A stretch of DNA of 64,000 nt, from positions 62,001 to 126,000 of the forward strand of contig NZ_RKIJ01000015.1 in assembly GCF_003752595.1 (NCBI RefSeq), given 5' to 3'. A program made the translations under genes and the position numbers. This DNA comes from Cellulomonas sp. PhB143 (GTDB taxonomy: Bacteria > Actinomycetota > Actinomycetes > Actinomycetales > Cellulomonadaceae). The notes below the pieces were generated by a model, which ran no database searches, was not told the DNA's origin, and saw nothing but the letters and a program-made list of their open reading frames with translations. Of this stretch, positions 35,723 to 44,209 are shown in pieces (position 1 is the stretch's first letter; each line of letters starts with the position of its first letter).

Positions 35723-36490
35723 TCAGGCGCGGATGCCGGCGAGCTCGCCCGCTCGCAGGAGCACGGAGTCGAGCATGGGCGGAGTGAGGCGCCCGGTGAA
35801 GGTGTTCTGCTGGGAGACGTGGAAGCACCCGAGCAGGGTGAGCGAGCGGCCGTCGGGATGGCCGACCCGCACCTCGGCGCCGTGGCCGAAGACCGGCCTC
35901 GGCCGCGGCACGGACCACCCCTGCTCGGCGAGGGTCGAGAGGGTCGCGAGCCAGCCGAACCCGCCGAGCACGACGATCACCGAGGGAGCGACCAGCTGGA
36001 GCTCGCGGCCCAGGAAGGGCCCGCAGGTGCGGCGCTCGGTGGGCGTGGGCCGGTTGGCCGGCGGGGCGCAGCGCACGGGGGCGGTGAGCCGGACGCCGGT
36101 CAGCACCAGGCCGTCGTCGGGCCGCCGGCCGGTCGGCTGGGACGCGAACCCCGTGCGGTGCAGGGCCGCGAAGAGGAAGTCTCCGCTGCGGTCGCCGGTG
36201 AACATCCGGCCCGTGCGGTTGGCGCCGTGCGCAGCCGGGGCGAGCCCGACCACGAGGACCGGGGCCGCGGGGTCGCCGAACCCCGGCACCGGCCGGCCCC
36301 AGTAGGTCTCGTCGCGGAACGCTGCCCGCTTCTCCCGGGCGACGCTCTCACGCCAGGCCACGAGCCGCGGGCACGCGCGGCACGTCGTGACGAGCGCGTC
36401 CAGGGCGGGAAGGTCCGGCGCGGACGCTGCGCGCTCGGGGGTCGCAGCGTCGGCACCCGACCGCCCGGCGACCCCACCGTCGTCGTCCAT
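35723..36490 (-). CDS. Family 5 uracil-DNA glycosylase (UdgB)
   Basis: Predicted 255 residues. VVGLAPAAHGANRTGRMFTGDRSGDFLF is the signature of type-5 UDGs. CRACPRL near the start and later Cys (RCAPP, RRTCGPFLGREL) supply the [4Fe-4S] cluster. GCFHVSQQNTFTGRL matches the second active-site motif. It removes uracil and other deaminated bases, useful in a very GC-rich genome. ATG 36490 is chosen because any longer reading frame would run through the palindromic element at 36559-36624 and produce a spurious SNSAP..AEFDISA N-terminus. Confidence 0.92.
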   Translation of the reverse strand: MDDDGGVAGRSGADAATPERAASAPDLPALDALVTTCRACPRLVAWRESVAREKRAAFRDETYWGRPVPGFGDPAAPVLVVGLAPAAHGANRTGRMFTGDRSGDFLFAALHRTGFASQPTGRRPDDGLVLTGVRLTAPVRCAPPANRPTPTERRTCGPFLGRELQLVAPSVIVVLGGFGWLATLSTLAEQGWSVPRPRPVFGHGAEVRVGHPDGRSLTLLGCFHVSQQNTFTGRLTPPMLDSVLLRAGELAGIRA

Positions 36491-36558
36491 CCGCTCGACC
36501 ACCCTCCTCCCGCCCACACCCAGACCCCCGCCGTCCGCCCACCCCGCCGTCCGCCCAC

Positions 36559-36624
36559 CCGCCGAGATGTCGAATTCGGCCCCGGATTCTTCGAATCCAG
36601 GGGCGGAATTCGACATCTCGGCGG
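36559..36624. repeat. 65-bp palindromic element, copy A
   Basis: Left arm CCGCCGAGATGTCGAATTC pairs exactly with the right arm GAATTCGACATCTCGGCGG. The inner arms (GGCCCC with GGGGCGG) and the centre GGATTC-TTC-GAATCC extend the stem with one bulge. It lies 5 bp after the stop of the F420-oxidoreductase gene and upstream of the UDG gene, both on the minus strand. The left side is preceded by a C-rich tract. No U-run follows, so it is not a standard intrinsic terminator. Confidence 0.85.
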
Positions 36625-36629
36625 AGGGG

Positions 36630-37406
36630 TCAGGCGCGCTCGTCGCGCCAGGCGATCCACTTCTTCAGCAGCTCCAGGTCGTAGTCCGGTCCGCCGGTGC
36701 CCACCGTGAGCAGGGTCGCGCCGGCCGCGACGACGCCGTCCGCCACCTCCTCGGGCGGGGCCCCGACGCCCACGGACCGCTCGACGAGCGCGGCGGTGTC
36801 CCGGCCGACCGCCGCGCCGTGCTCGTCGAGGATCGCGCTCTTGCGCGCGAGCGTCTCGGCGTCGCCGAACGAGTGCCAGACGTCCGCGTGCTCCGCGACG
36901 ATGCGCAGCGTCTTCTTCTCGCCGCCGCCGCCGATCATGATCGGGATGTCACGCACCGGCGCGGGGTTCCCGGCGGCCAGGCGGCGCCGGATGCGCGGCA
37001 GGTCCTCGGCGAGCCGGGCGATGCGCGATCCCGCGGTGCCGAACTCGTACCCGAGCTGCTCGTAGTCCTTCTCGAACCAGCCGGCGCCGATGCCGAGGAT
37101 CAGCCGCCCGCCCGAGAGGTGGTCGACGGTCCGCGCCATGTCCGCCAGAAGCTCGGGGTTGCGATAGCTGTTGCACGTCACGAGCGCGCCGATCTCGACG
37201 CGCTCGGTCTGCTCCGCCCACGCGCCGAGCATCGTCCAGCACTCGAAGTGCTTGCCCTCGGGGTCGCCGGACAAGGGGTAGAAGTGGTCCCAGTTGAAGA
37301 TCACGTCGACCCCGGCGTCCTCCGCGCGCAGCACGGCGTCGCGGATCTGCGGGTAGTCGGCATGCTGGGGCTGGATCTGGACTCCGATGCGGATGGGGTG
37401 CGTCAT
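36630..37406 (-). CDS. LLM-class F420-dependent oxidoreductase
   Basis: Predicted 258 residues with a luciferase-like TIM barrel: IRIGVQIQPQHADYPQIRDAVLRAEDAGVDVIFNWDHFYPL, NSYRNPELLADMARTVDHLSGGRLILGIGAGWFEKDYEQLGYEF and IPIMIGGGGEKKTLRIVAEHAD. The GxGxGW segment and the PIMIGGGG phosphate loop suit coenzyme F420, a cofactor typical of actinobacteria. Substrate unknown. TACGCT lies 6 nt before ATG 37406 on the minus strand, so the mRNA is probably leaderless. Divergent from the LmeA-like gene. Confidence 0.88.
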   Translation of the reverse strand: MTHPIRIGVQIQPQHADYPQIRDAVLRAEDAGVDVIFNWDHFYPLSGDPEGKHFECWTMLGAWAEQTERVEIGALVTCNSYRNPELLADMARTVDHLSGGRLILGIGAGWFEKDYEQLGYEFGTAGSRIARLAEDLPRIRRRLAAGNPAPVRDIPIMIGGGGEKKTLRIVAEHADVWHSFGDAETLARKSAILDEHGAAVGRDTAALVERSVGVGAPPEEVADGVVAAGATLLTVGTGGPDYDLELLKKWIAWRDERA

Positions 37407-37473
37407 GCGTGCAGCGTAGGCACGCCGCGCCCCGGCACACCCGCCGGGCCGCCGCCGCACCTACGCTGACCCC

Positions 37474-38199
37474 GTGAGACGCAGCGTGAGACGCACCGTG
37501 GGCTGGCTCGTGGGCGTCGTCGTCGTGCTCGCGCTCCTCGTGGCCGTCGACCGCGCCGCGGCGTGGGTCGTCGCGGGCCGGGTCGCGGACGGGCTGGAGG
37601 ACGACGGCGCCACGGACGTCGGCGTGCACGTCGGCGGCTTCCCGTTCCTCACCCAGCTGGCCCGCGGCGAGCTCGAGGACGTCACCGGCACGGCGGGCAC
37701 GGCCGCGGTCGCGGCGACGGGCGACGCCCCGGCCCCCGTCACGCTCGACGACCTGCGCTTCGCCGCCCAGGACCTGGGCACGCGCGACCCGTGGCGCGCG
37801 GGTCACGTGACCGCCTCCGCCGTCCTGCCCGCGTCGTCGCTCACCACCCTGGTGAGCGACGCGACCGGCGCCGACCTGCAGGTCGCGACCGCCGACGGCG
37901 CCCTCGAGGTCACCACCAGCACCTTCGGGCTCGACGTCGTGGTGTCCGTCGCGCCGCGGGTCGACGACGGCCACCTCGCCGTCGGCGTCTCGTCCGTGCG
38001 CGTCGGCCCGCTCGAGGTCTCGCCCGACCAGCTGCCGGACGCCCTCGCGGGCCTGGTCACCGACCGGCTGGACGGCCTGCGGGTCCCGCTCGACCTGCCG
38101 GACGGCGTCCGGCTCGAGCGGGTCGCCGTGCGGGACGACGGCGTCCGGGTCGTGCTCTCGGGCGAGGACGTCGCCCTCGGCGAGCTGGCGGCGTCGTGA
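37474..38199 (+). CDS. LmeA-family (DUF2993) phospholipid-binding protein
   Basis: Predicted 241 residues. One N-terminal membrane helix (RTVGWLVGVVVVLALLVAVDRAAAW) then GFPFLTQLARGELEDVTGTA and LDDLRFAAQDL, the beta-rich repeats of DUF2993. The mycobacterial homologue LmeA binds phosphoinositides in the periplasm and controls lipomannan mannan length. GTG 37474 has no ribosome site but TACGCT (37462-37467) lies 6 nt upstream, so it is probably leaderless. It overlaps the next gene by 4 nt. Confidence 0.83.
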   Translation: MRRSVRRTVGWLVGVVVVLALLVAVDRAAAWVVAGRVADGLEDDGATDVGVHVGGFPFLTQLARGELEDVTGTAGTAAVAATGDAPAPVTLDDLRFAAQDLGTRDPWRAGHVTASAVLPASSLTTLVSDATGADLQVATADGALEVTTSTFGLDVVVSVAPRVDDGHLAVGVSSVRVGPLEVSPDQLPDALAGLVTDRLDGLRVPLDLPDGVRLERVAVRDDGVRVVLSGEDVALGELAAS

Positions 38200-39464
38200 C
38201 GGGCGGGCCGGTGACCGGCCACCCGGACCGTCTCGACGGCCCGGCGGTCCGCGTCGCGCGCCTGGCCGGGCACGGGCTGCGCGGCGCGGGGGCCGCGGAC
38301 GTGCCGGCCGCCGTCGGGCACCTGCTCGCCGTCCAGGCGCAGGAGTTCCGGGCGTCGCTGTGGGGGCTCGCGAGCCGCTGCGGCCCCGGCGGCGGCCCCG
38401 TCCCGACGGCCGCGGAGGCGCTGCGGGCCTTCGACGCCGGCGAGGTCCTGCGCACCCACGTCCTGCGACCCACCTGGCACCTCGTGCTGCCGGACGACGT
38501 CCGCGGGCTCCTCGAGCTCAGCGCGCCCCGCGTGCACCGGGCGGCGAGCGGGATGTACCGGCAGGAGGGGCTGGACGAGCGCACCCGGGGCCGGGCCGCG
38601 GAGGCGCTGGCGACCGCCGCCGCGGGAGCGCCCGTCACGCGGGCCGAGGCGGCGCAGGTGCTCGCCTCGGGCGGGTTCCCGTCGTCGGGCAACGCCCTGA
38701 CGTACCTCCTGATGAGCGCCGAGCTCGACCGGGCGATCGTCAGCGGGCCGGTGCGCGGGCGCCGGCACACCTACGCCCCGTTCGACGAGCGCGTGCCTCC
38801 CGCGCCCGGGTCCGCCGGGGCGGGGGAGTCGCTCGGCCTGACGCGCGCCGCCGACGAGCGGGTGGACGTCCCGGGCCGGGCGCGGGACCGGGCGCTGACC
38901 AAGGTCGCCCGGCGGTACCTGGCGGCGCGCGGCCCCGCGACGGCGAAGGATCTCGCGACCTGGTCGGGCTTCACGCTGACGGAGGTGCGGCGCGCGCTCG
39001 CGGCGCTGGCGGAGCATGGCGCGGCTGCGGCGCGGCCCGGCGCCGGGGTGCTCGACGGCCTGGAGCTGTGGACGGCGGCGCCGTCCCGGCAGGCGGGACC
39101 GGGCCGGGCGTCCCGCCGGGAGGTGCCCGTCGTCGACCTCCTGCAGGGCTACGACGAGTACGTCGTCTCCTACACCCAGAGCCGCGGAGTCGTCCTGGAG
39201 GGCCTGGGCGCGGCGCCGGGGGACCGGCCGGGGACGGCCCTGGCGCTGGAGAGCCGGGCGGCGGTCGACGGCGTCGGGCCGTACCTGCACGCGGTGACGG
39301 TCGACGGGATCGTCGTCGGGCGGTGGAAGACGACCGTGTCGGCGCGCGAGCTGGTCGTCGACGCGCAGTGGTACCGCGCACCGTCAGGGTCCGTGCGTGC
39401 GGCGCTCGCGGCGGAGGTCGACCGCATGGCCGCCCATCACGGGCTCGCGGGCGCGCTGCGCTGA
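38196..39464 (+). CDS. Winged-helix DNA-binding protein of the AlkZ/HTH_42 family
   Basis: Predicted 422 residues from GTG 38196, overlapping the LmeA-like stop (GTGA). VGHLLAVQAQEFRASLWGLASR contains the QxQ motif typical of AlkZ-type glycosylases, and THVLRPTWHLVLPDDVRGLLELSAPRV and RYLAARGPATAKDLATWSGFTLTEVRRAL are conserved in HTH_42 proteins. Streptomyces AlkZ unhooks interstrand crosslinks. Many paralogues lack shown activity, so a DNA-repair role here is family-based. A later in-frame GTG at 38211 is possible. Confidence 0.82.
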   Translation: MTGGPVTGHPDRLDGPAVRVARLAGHGLRGAGAADVPAAVGHLLAVQAQEFRASLWGLASRCGPGGGPVPTAAEALRAFDAGEVLRTHVLRPTWHLVLPDDVRGLLELSAPRVHRAASGMYRQEGLDERTRGRAAEALATAAAGAPVTRAEAAQVLASGGFPSSGNALTYLLMSAELDRAIVSGPVRGRRHTYAPFDERVPPAPGSAGAGESLGLTRAADERVDVPGRARDRALTKVARRYLAARGPATAKDLATWSGFTLTEVRRALAALAEHGAAAARPGAGVLDGLELWTAAPSRQAGPGRASRREVPVVDLLQGYDEYVVSYTQSRGVVLEGLGAAPGDRPGTALALESRAAVDGVGPYLHAVTVDGIVVGRWKTTVSARELVVDAQWYRAPSGSVRAALAAEVDRMAAHHGLAGALR

Positions 39465-39500
39465 CCCGCCTCGGCGGAGGGCCGGTGGGAGACTGGGCCG

Positions 39501-39941
39501 ATGACCACCTCCACCCCGGCTGCACCGGCCGACGCCCCGGCGCCCACTCCCGCGCCCGCCGAGGGGCGCGCGCTGCCGATCGCCGAGGCCGCCTCCGCGA
39601 CCGGCCTGAGCGTGCACACGCTGCGCTACTACGAGCGCGACGGCCTGATGCTGGGCGCGGTCGAGCGGGCGCCGTCGGGCCATCGCCGCTACTCGCCGGG
39701 CGACCTGGACTGGCTCCGGATGGTCACGCGGCTGCGCGAGACGGGCATGTCGATCGAGGAGATCCGCCAGTACGCCGCGCTCGTGCGCGCGGGCGCGGCG
39801 TCGACCGCCGAGCGGCTCGAGCTGTTGCGCGAGCACCGGCGCCGGGTGCTGGTCGAGCTGGAGCGCGTGCAGGAGCACCTGCGGGCGATCGACGGGAAGA
39901 TCTCGCTGTACGAGTCGGAGGTCGGGTTCGCGCGCGCTTGA
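39501..39941 (+). CDS. MerR-family transcriptional regulator
   Basis: Predicted 146 residues. ALPIAEAASATGLSVHTLRYYERDGLML is the MerR winged helix with the usual HTLRYYE motif, followed by RMVTRLRETGMSIEEIRQYAALV and a C-terminal dimerisation coil. No metal-binding Cys cluster is present, so it resembles the MerR proteins paired with aldo-keto reductases that sense small organic molecules. GGGAG lies 9 nt before ATG 39501, while GAGACT 6 nt before would also allow leaderless translation. The promoter it should control starts at its own stop codon. Confidence 0.92.
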   Translation: MTTSTPAAPADAPAPTPAPAEGRALPIAEAASATGLSVHTLRYYERDGLMLGAVERAPSGHRRYSPGDLDWLRMVTRLRETGMSIEEIRQYAALVRAGAASTAERLELLREHRRRVLVELERVQEHLRAIDGKISLYESEVGFARA

Positions 39942-39968
39942 CCTCGAGCGCGCTCGAAGGGCGAGGCT
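39938..39968 (+). promoter_or_regulatory. MerR-type promoter with 19-bp spacer driving the aldo-keto reductase
   Basis: TTGACC (39938-39943), a 19-bp spacer, GAGGCT (39963-39968), then 6 nt and ATG 39975. The overlong 19-bp spacer is the hallmark of promoters that MerR proteins untwist. The dyad TCGAGCG-CGCTCGA (39944-39957) sits inside the spacer. The -35 overlaps the merR stop codon and the transcript is probably leaderless. Confidence 0.8.
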
Positions 39969-39974
39969 CGAACC

Positions 39975-41018
<1,044 letters not shown>

Positions 41019-41020
41019 GC

Positions 41021-41044
41021 GCCCGCCCGCCCGCCCGCCCGCCC
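41021..41044. repeat. (GCCC)6 tetranucleotide tract
   Basis: Six perfect GCCC units begin 3 nt after the aldo-keto reductase stop and lead directly into palindromic element copy B. The minus strand carries six GGG runs and could form a G-quadruplex. Similar C-rich tracts precede copies A and C. Confidence 0.75.
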
Positions 41045-41051
41045 GTCCGTT

Positions 41052-41117
41052 CCGCCGAGACGTCGAATTCCGCCCCGGATCTGGCGATCCGAGGGGCGGA
41101 ATTCGACTTCTCGGCGG
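41052..41117. repeat. 65-bp palindromic element, copy B
   Basis: Left arm CCGCCGAGACGTCGAATTCC, inner CGCCCC, centre GGATC-TGGC-GATCC, right inner GGGGCGG, right arm AATTCGACTTCTCGGCGG. One mismatch (ACG against TTC) in the outer arm. It lies between the aldo-keto reductase and alditol oxidase genes, both on the plus strand. Confidence 0.85.
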
Positions 41118-41166
41118 GTCACGGCGGGTCACGGCGGGGTGCCCCGCGACGTGGCAGGCTGACGGC

Positions 41167-42477
41167 ATGTCGACGTCGAACTGGGCCCGCAACCTCACCT
41201 ACTCCTCGTCGCGGGTCGTGCGCCCGACGACGCTCGACGAGCTGGCGGAGACGGTCACCTCCAGCCCGCGCGTCCGGCCGCTCGGAACGCGCCACAGCTT
41301 CAACCGGGTCGCGGACACCGACGGCGTGCACGTCGTCGTCGACGCGCTCGACGACGGCCGCCCGGCCGTCGAGGTCGACGTCGCCCGCGGGACCGCGAGC
41401 ATCGCCGCCGGCGCGCGCTACGGCGAGGCGTCCCAGGCGCTGCAGGAGCAGGGCGTGGCGCTCGGGGCGATGGCGTCGCTCCCGCACATCTCCGTCGCCG
41501 GAGCCGTCGCCACGGCGACCCACGGCTCGGGCGACACGACGCGGAACCTGGCCGCCGCCGTCCGCGGTCTCGAGCTCGTGACGGCCGACGGCGCGGTGCG
41601 TACCCTCGCGCGCGGCGACACCGACTTCGCGGGCGCGGTCGTGGGGCTCGGCGCGCTGGGGATCGTCACGCGCCTCGAGCTCGACGTCGTGCCCACCTAC
41701 GACGTCCGCCAGGACGTCTACCTCGGGCTCGGCTGGGACGTCGTCGCCGAGCAGCTCGACGAGATCACGGCGAGCGCCACCTCGGTGAGCCTGTTCACCG
41801 GCTGGGGCGACGGCGTCGACCAGGTCTGGCGCAAGACGGCGGTGCGCCCCGGCAGCGACGCTGTCGCCTTTCCGGCGGCGTACCTGGGCGCGGCGGCGGC
41901 GACCCGCGCGATGCACCCGCTGCCCGGCGTCGACGCGGCGGCCTGCACCGAGCAGCTCGGCGTGGCGGGGCCGTGGAACGAGCGGCTGCCGCACTTCCGG
42001 CTCGCGTTCACCCCGTCGAACGGCGAGGAGCTGCAGAGCGAGTACCTGGTGCCGCGCCGGCACGCGGTCGAGGCGATGGCGGCGCTGCGGAAGATCGCCG
42101 ACGTCGTGCGGCCGCTCCTGCAGATCACCGAGATCCGTACGATCGCGGCGGACGACCTGTGGATGAGCACCGCGTTCGTCGAGGGTGTGGCTGCCGGGGA
42201 GCAGCCGGATCCCCGCGCGGGGTTCGTCGGGTTCCACTTTACGTGGCTGCCGCGCCAGCGCGAGGTCGAGGCGGTGCTGCCGGCGATCGAGTCCGCGCTC
42301 GCGCCGTTCGGCGCGCGCCCGCACTGGGGGAAGCTCTTCACCGACGGTCCGGCGGAGCTGGCCGACGTCGCGGGCCGGTACCCGAGGTTCGCGGACTTCG
42401 CCGCTCTGGTCGAGCGGTACGACCCGGCGGGGCGCTTCCGCGGGGGCATCGTCGACACGCTGCTGGCCGGCGCCTGA
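41167..42477 (+). CDS. FAD-linked alditol oxidase / sugar-1,4-lactone oxidase-like protein
   Basis: Predicted 436 residues. RPLGTRHSFNRVADT contains the His that covalently binds FAD in Streptomyces AldO. GAMASLPHISVAGAVATATHGSG is the vanillyl-alcohol-oxidase-type FAD fold, and HWGKLFT and RYDPAGRFRGG are conserved at the C-terminus. It oxidises alditols such as xylitol or sorbitol with O2, giving H2O2. ATG 41167 has CAGGCT 6 nt upstream and no ribosome site (likely leaderless). Length fits the family. Confidence 0.88.
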   Translation: MSTSNWARNLTYSSSRVVRPTTLDELAETVTSSPRVRPLGTRHSFNRVADTDGVHVVVDALDDGRPAVEVDVARGTASIAAGARYGEASQALQEQGVALGAMASLPHISVAGAVATATHGSGDTTRNLAAAVRGLELVTADGAVRTLARGDTDFAGAVVGLGALGIVTRLELDVVPTYDVRQDVYLGLGWDVVAEQLDEITASATSVSLFTGWGDGVDQVWRKTAVRPGSDAVAFPAAYLGAAAATRAMHPLPGVDAAACTEQLGVAGPWNERLPHFRLAFTPSNGEELQSEYLVPRRHAVEAMAALRKIADVVRPLLQITEIRTIAADDLWMSTAFVEGVAAGEQPDPRAGFVGFHFTWLPRQREVEAVLPAIESALAPFGARPHWGKLFTDGPAELADVAGRYPRFADFAALVERYDPAGRFRGGIVDTLLAGA

Positions 42478-42504
42478 CCCGCCGTCCGCCGTCCGCCGCT
42501 CGCT

Positions 42505-42568
42505 CGCCGAGAAGTCGAACTCCGCCCCTGAAAATGGAGCTTCGGGGGCGGAATTCGACTTCTCGGCG
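42505..42568. repeat. 65-bp palindromic element, copy C
   Basis: Left arm CGCCGAGAAGTCGAACTCC, right arm GAATTCGACTTCTCGGCG, with one C/T difference in the arms. Inner GCCCC/GGGGGC and a more degenerate centre (TGAA-N8-TTCG). It sits between the convergent alditol oxidase and membrane hydrolase genes, 28 bp after one stop and 10 bp after the other. Confidence 0.83.
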
Positions 42569-42577
42569 GAGCTGGCG

Positions 42578-43741
42578 TCAGGAACCGGCTTCCGTCGTCG
42601 CCTTCTTCTCCGCGTCGTCGCTCGTGCCGTCCGTGCCCTCGCCGTCCGTGACCTTCCCGTCCTTGCCGGCCTTCTCCTTCGCGACCGCCACCCGGTCCAT
42701 GAACGCGAGGTCGGCCGAGCGGATCTGCGCGCTGGCGACCTTGTCGTCCAGCGTCGGGTCCCCGTCGGAGCCCTGCGCGCCGTAGTCGGCGAACTGGGCG
42801 TGCGACGCCCCGAAGATCCGCACGAAGTCGGTGTCGGCGGGCAGCCGGTCCCGGGACGCCGCGATCCGCGCGGGCGGCACGACTCCGTCCTGCGTCCCCC
42901 ACACGCTCGCGGCGAGCACGTCGGCGTCGGACGCGTCCGTCGTCGGGCTCGAGGCCTGCAGCAGCAGCCCCCGGACGGGCCCGTCGCTGCCGGAGTGGTG
43001 TGCCGCGACGGCCGCCGCGGCCTCCCCGCCCGCGCCGTGCCCGGCCACGACCCACCGCGTGACCTGCGGGAACTCGGCGAACGCCTGCAGCGCCTGGTCG
43101 GGGTCCGTGGACGCCACCCCGAGCGGCTCGTTCATGACGACGACGACGTAGCCCGCCTCCGCGACGGGGCGCAGCAGCGGTGCGAGGGCGCGCGAGTCGA
43201 CGCGCTCGTCGGGGTAGTAGGCGAGGCCGGTGGCGGCGACCTGCTCGGCGTCGGGCCCGCCGTCGCCGGACCGGTCGGCGACGGGCGCCGTCGTGCCCCC
43301 GCTGTCCCCGCCCCGCGGCACGAACGCGTACCAGTCCTCGTCGTCCTGGAGCCCGACGACGTCGTTCGGCGCGTAGACCGCGAGCGCGTCGGCGGTCGCG
43401 ACCATGGGCTGGAACCGCAGGACCGACCAGGTCAGCCCGACCAGCGCGACCGCGACGACCGTCCACGCGGCCCCCAGGCTCCAGCGCGCGAGCGGGGGAC
43501 GGATGACGGGGAGCGGGGGGCGTGCCTGCGGGTCGCGTCCGCCGCCGTCCCGGTAGAGCAGCACGAGGAGGTAGCCGATGAGCACGCCACCGACCGTGAA
43601 CGCGACGACGAGCAGGACCGGGTACAGCCAGTGGTTGCGGGCGAGGGCGTCGCCGGACCGCAGCCCGACCCACACGGAGGTCGCGAGCAACGACGTGCCG
43701 AGCAGGAAGAGCCCGAACCGCGTGAGTCCCCTGGCCTCCAT
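42578..43741 (-). CDS. Membrane-bound alpha/beta-hydrolase-fold protein lacking the Ser nucleophile
   Basis: Predicted 387 residues. Three N-terminal transmembrane helices (~9-28, 40-62, 88-110) precede an extracytoplasmic alpha/beta-hydrolase domain of the Abhydrolase_5/DUF2048-like kind: VVVVMNEPLGVAST, RWVVAGHGAGGEAAAAVAAHH, GTQDGVVP, GASHAQFADYG. The nucleophile elbow reads GHGAG, Gly replacing the usual Ser, while the Asp and His regions persist. It may be inactive or use another residue. The C-terminal ~30 residues are Lys/Asp/Glu-rich. TACCGT lies 6 nt before ATG 43741 (likely leaderless). Confidence 0.75.
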   Translation of the reverse strand: MEARGLTRFGLFLLGTSLLATSVWVGLRSGDALARNHWLYPVLLVVAFTVGGVLIGYLLVLLYRDGGGRDPQARPPLPVIRPPLARWSLGAAWTVVAVALVGLTWSVLRFQPMVATADALAVYAPNDVVGLQDDEDWYAFVPRGGDSGGTTAPVADRSGDGGPDAEQVAATGLAYYPDERVDSRALAPLLRPVAEAGYVVVVMNEPLGVASTDPDQALQAFAEFPQVTRWVVAGHGAGGEAAAAVAAHHSGSDGPVRGLLLQASSPTTDASDADVLAASVWGTQDGVVPPARIAASRDRLPADTDFVRIFGASHAQFADYGAQGSDGDPTLDDKVASAQIRSADLAFMDRVAVAKEKAGKDGKVTDGEGTDGTSDDAEKKATTEAGS

Positions 43742-43830
43742 GGCACGACGGTAGGCGGGCCCGGCGAGGAGCGCTCGCGGAACGTAGCGTGTCGCACGAG
43801 GTGGATCGGGGCCGCGCACCGGAGGCGAGC

Positions 43831-44199
43831 ATGATCGGCAGGCTGCACCACGTGATCGTCGACTGTCCCGACCCGCGGGGCTCGGCCGTGTTCTGGGCCG
43901 CGCTGCTGGGCCGGGAGATCACCTACGAGGACGCCGACTTCGTGGTCGTGTCGACGAGCGACCAGGCGTCCGGGATCGCGTTCCAGCGAGCCACCGGGAA
44001 CGTCGCGCCGACCTGGCCCGACCCGGCCGTGCCTCAGCAGCTGCACCTCGACGTGATGGTCGAGGACGTCGCGGCGTCCGCCCCCGAGGTCCTCGCGCTG
44101 GGGGCGACGCGGCTCGAGGGGGACGTGTTCGCCGATCCGGGCGGTCACCCGTTCTGCCTGGTCCGCCGGCCGGGCTGGGCGCCGCCGATCCCGGGCTGA
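43831..44199 (+). CDS. VOC-family (glyoxalase/bleomycin-resistance-like) protein
   Basis: Predicted 122 residues from ATG 43831 with GGAGG 5 nt upstream. LHHVIVDCPDPRGSAVFWAALLGREITYED and LHLDVMVEDVAASAPEVLALGATRL..DPGGHPFCLVRRP are the paired beta-alpha-beta units of the glyoxalase_6 group. Metal ligands are incomplete, so activity is unknown. It ends 10 bp before the G6PDH stop on the other strand. Confidence 0.85.
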   Translation: MIGRLHHVIVDCPDPRGSAVFWAALLGREITYEDADFVVVSTSDQASGIAFQRATGNVAPTWPDPAVPQQLHLDVMVEDVAASAPEVLALGATRLEGDVFADPGGHPFCLVRRPGWAPPIPG

Positions 44200-44209
44200 G
44201 GACCTCGCG

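Noticed and set aside
36491-36616. A 42-residue N-terminal extension of the uracil-DNA glycosylase (MSNSAPGFEESGAEFDISA...)
   Set aside because: It is a read-through of palindromic element copy A; the same peptide style arises from copy D in unrelated context. The family start is at ATG 36490.
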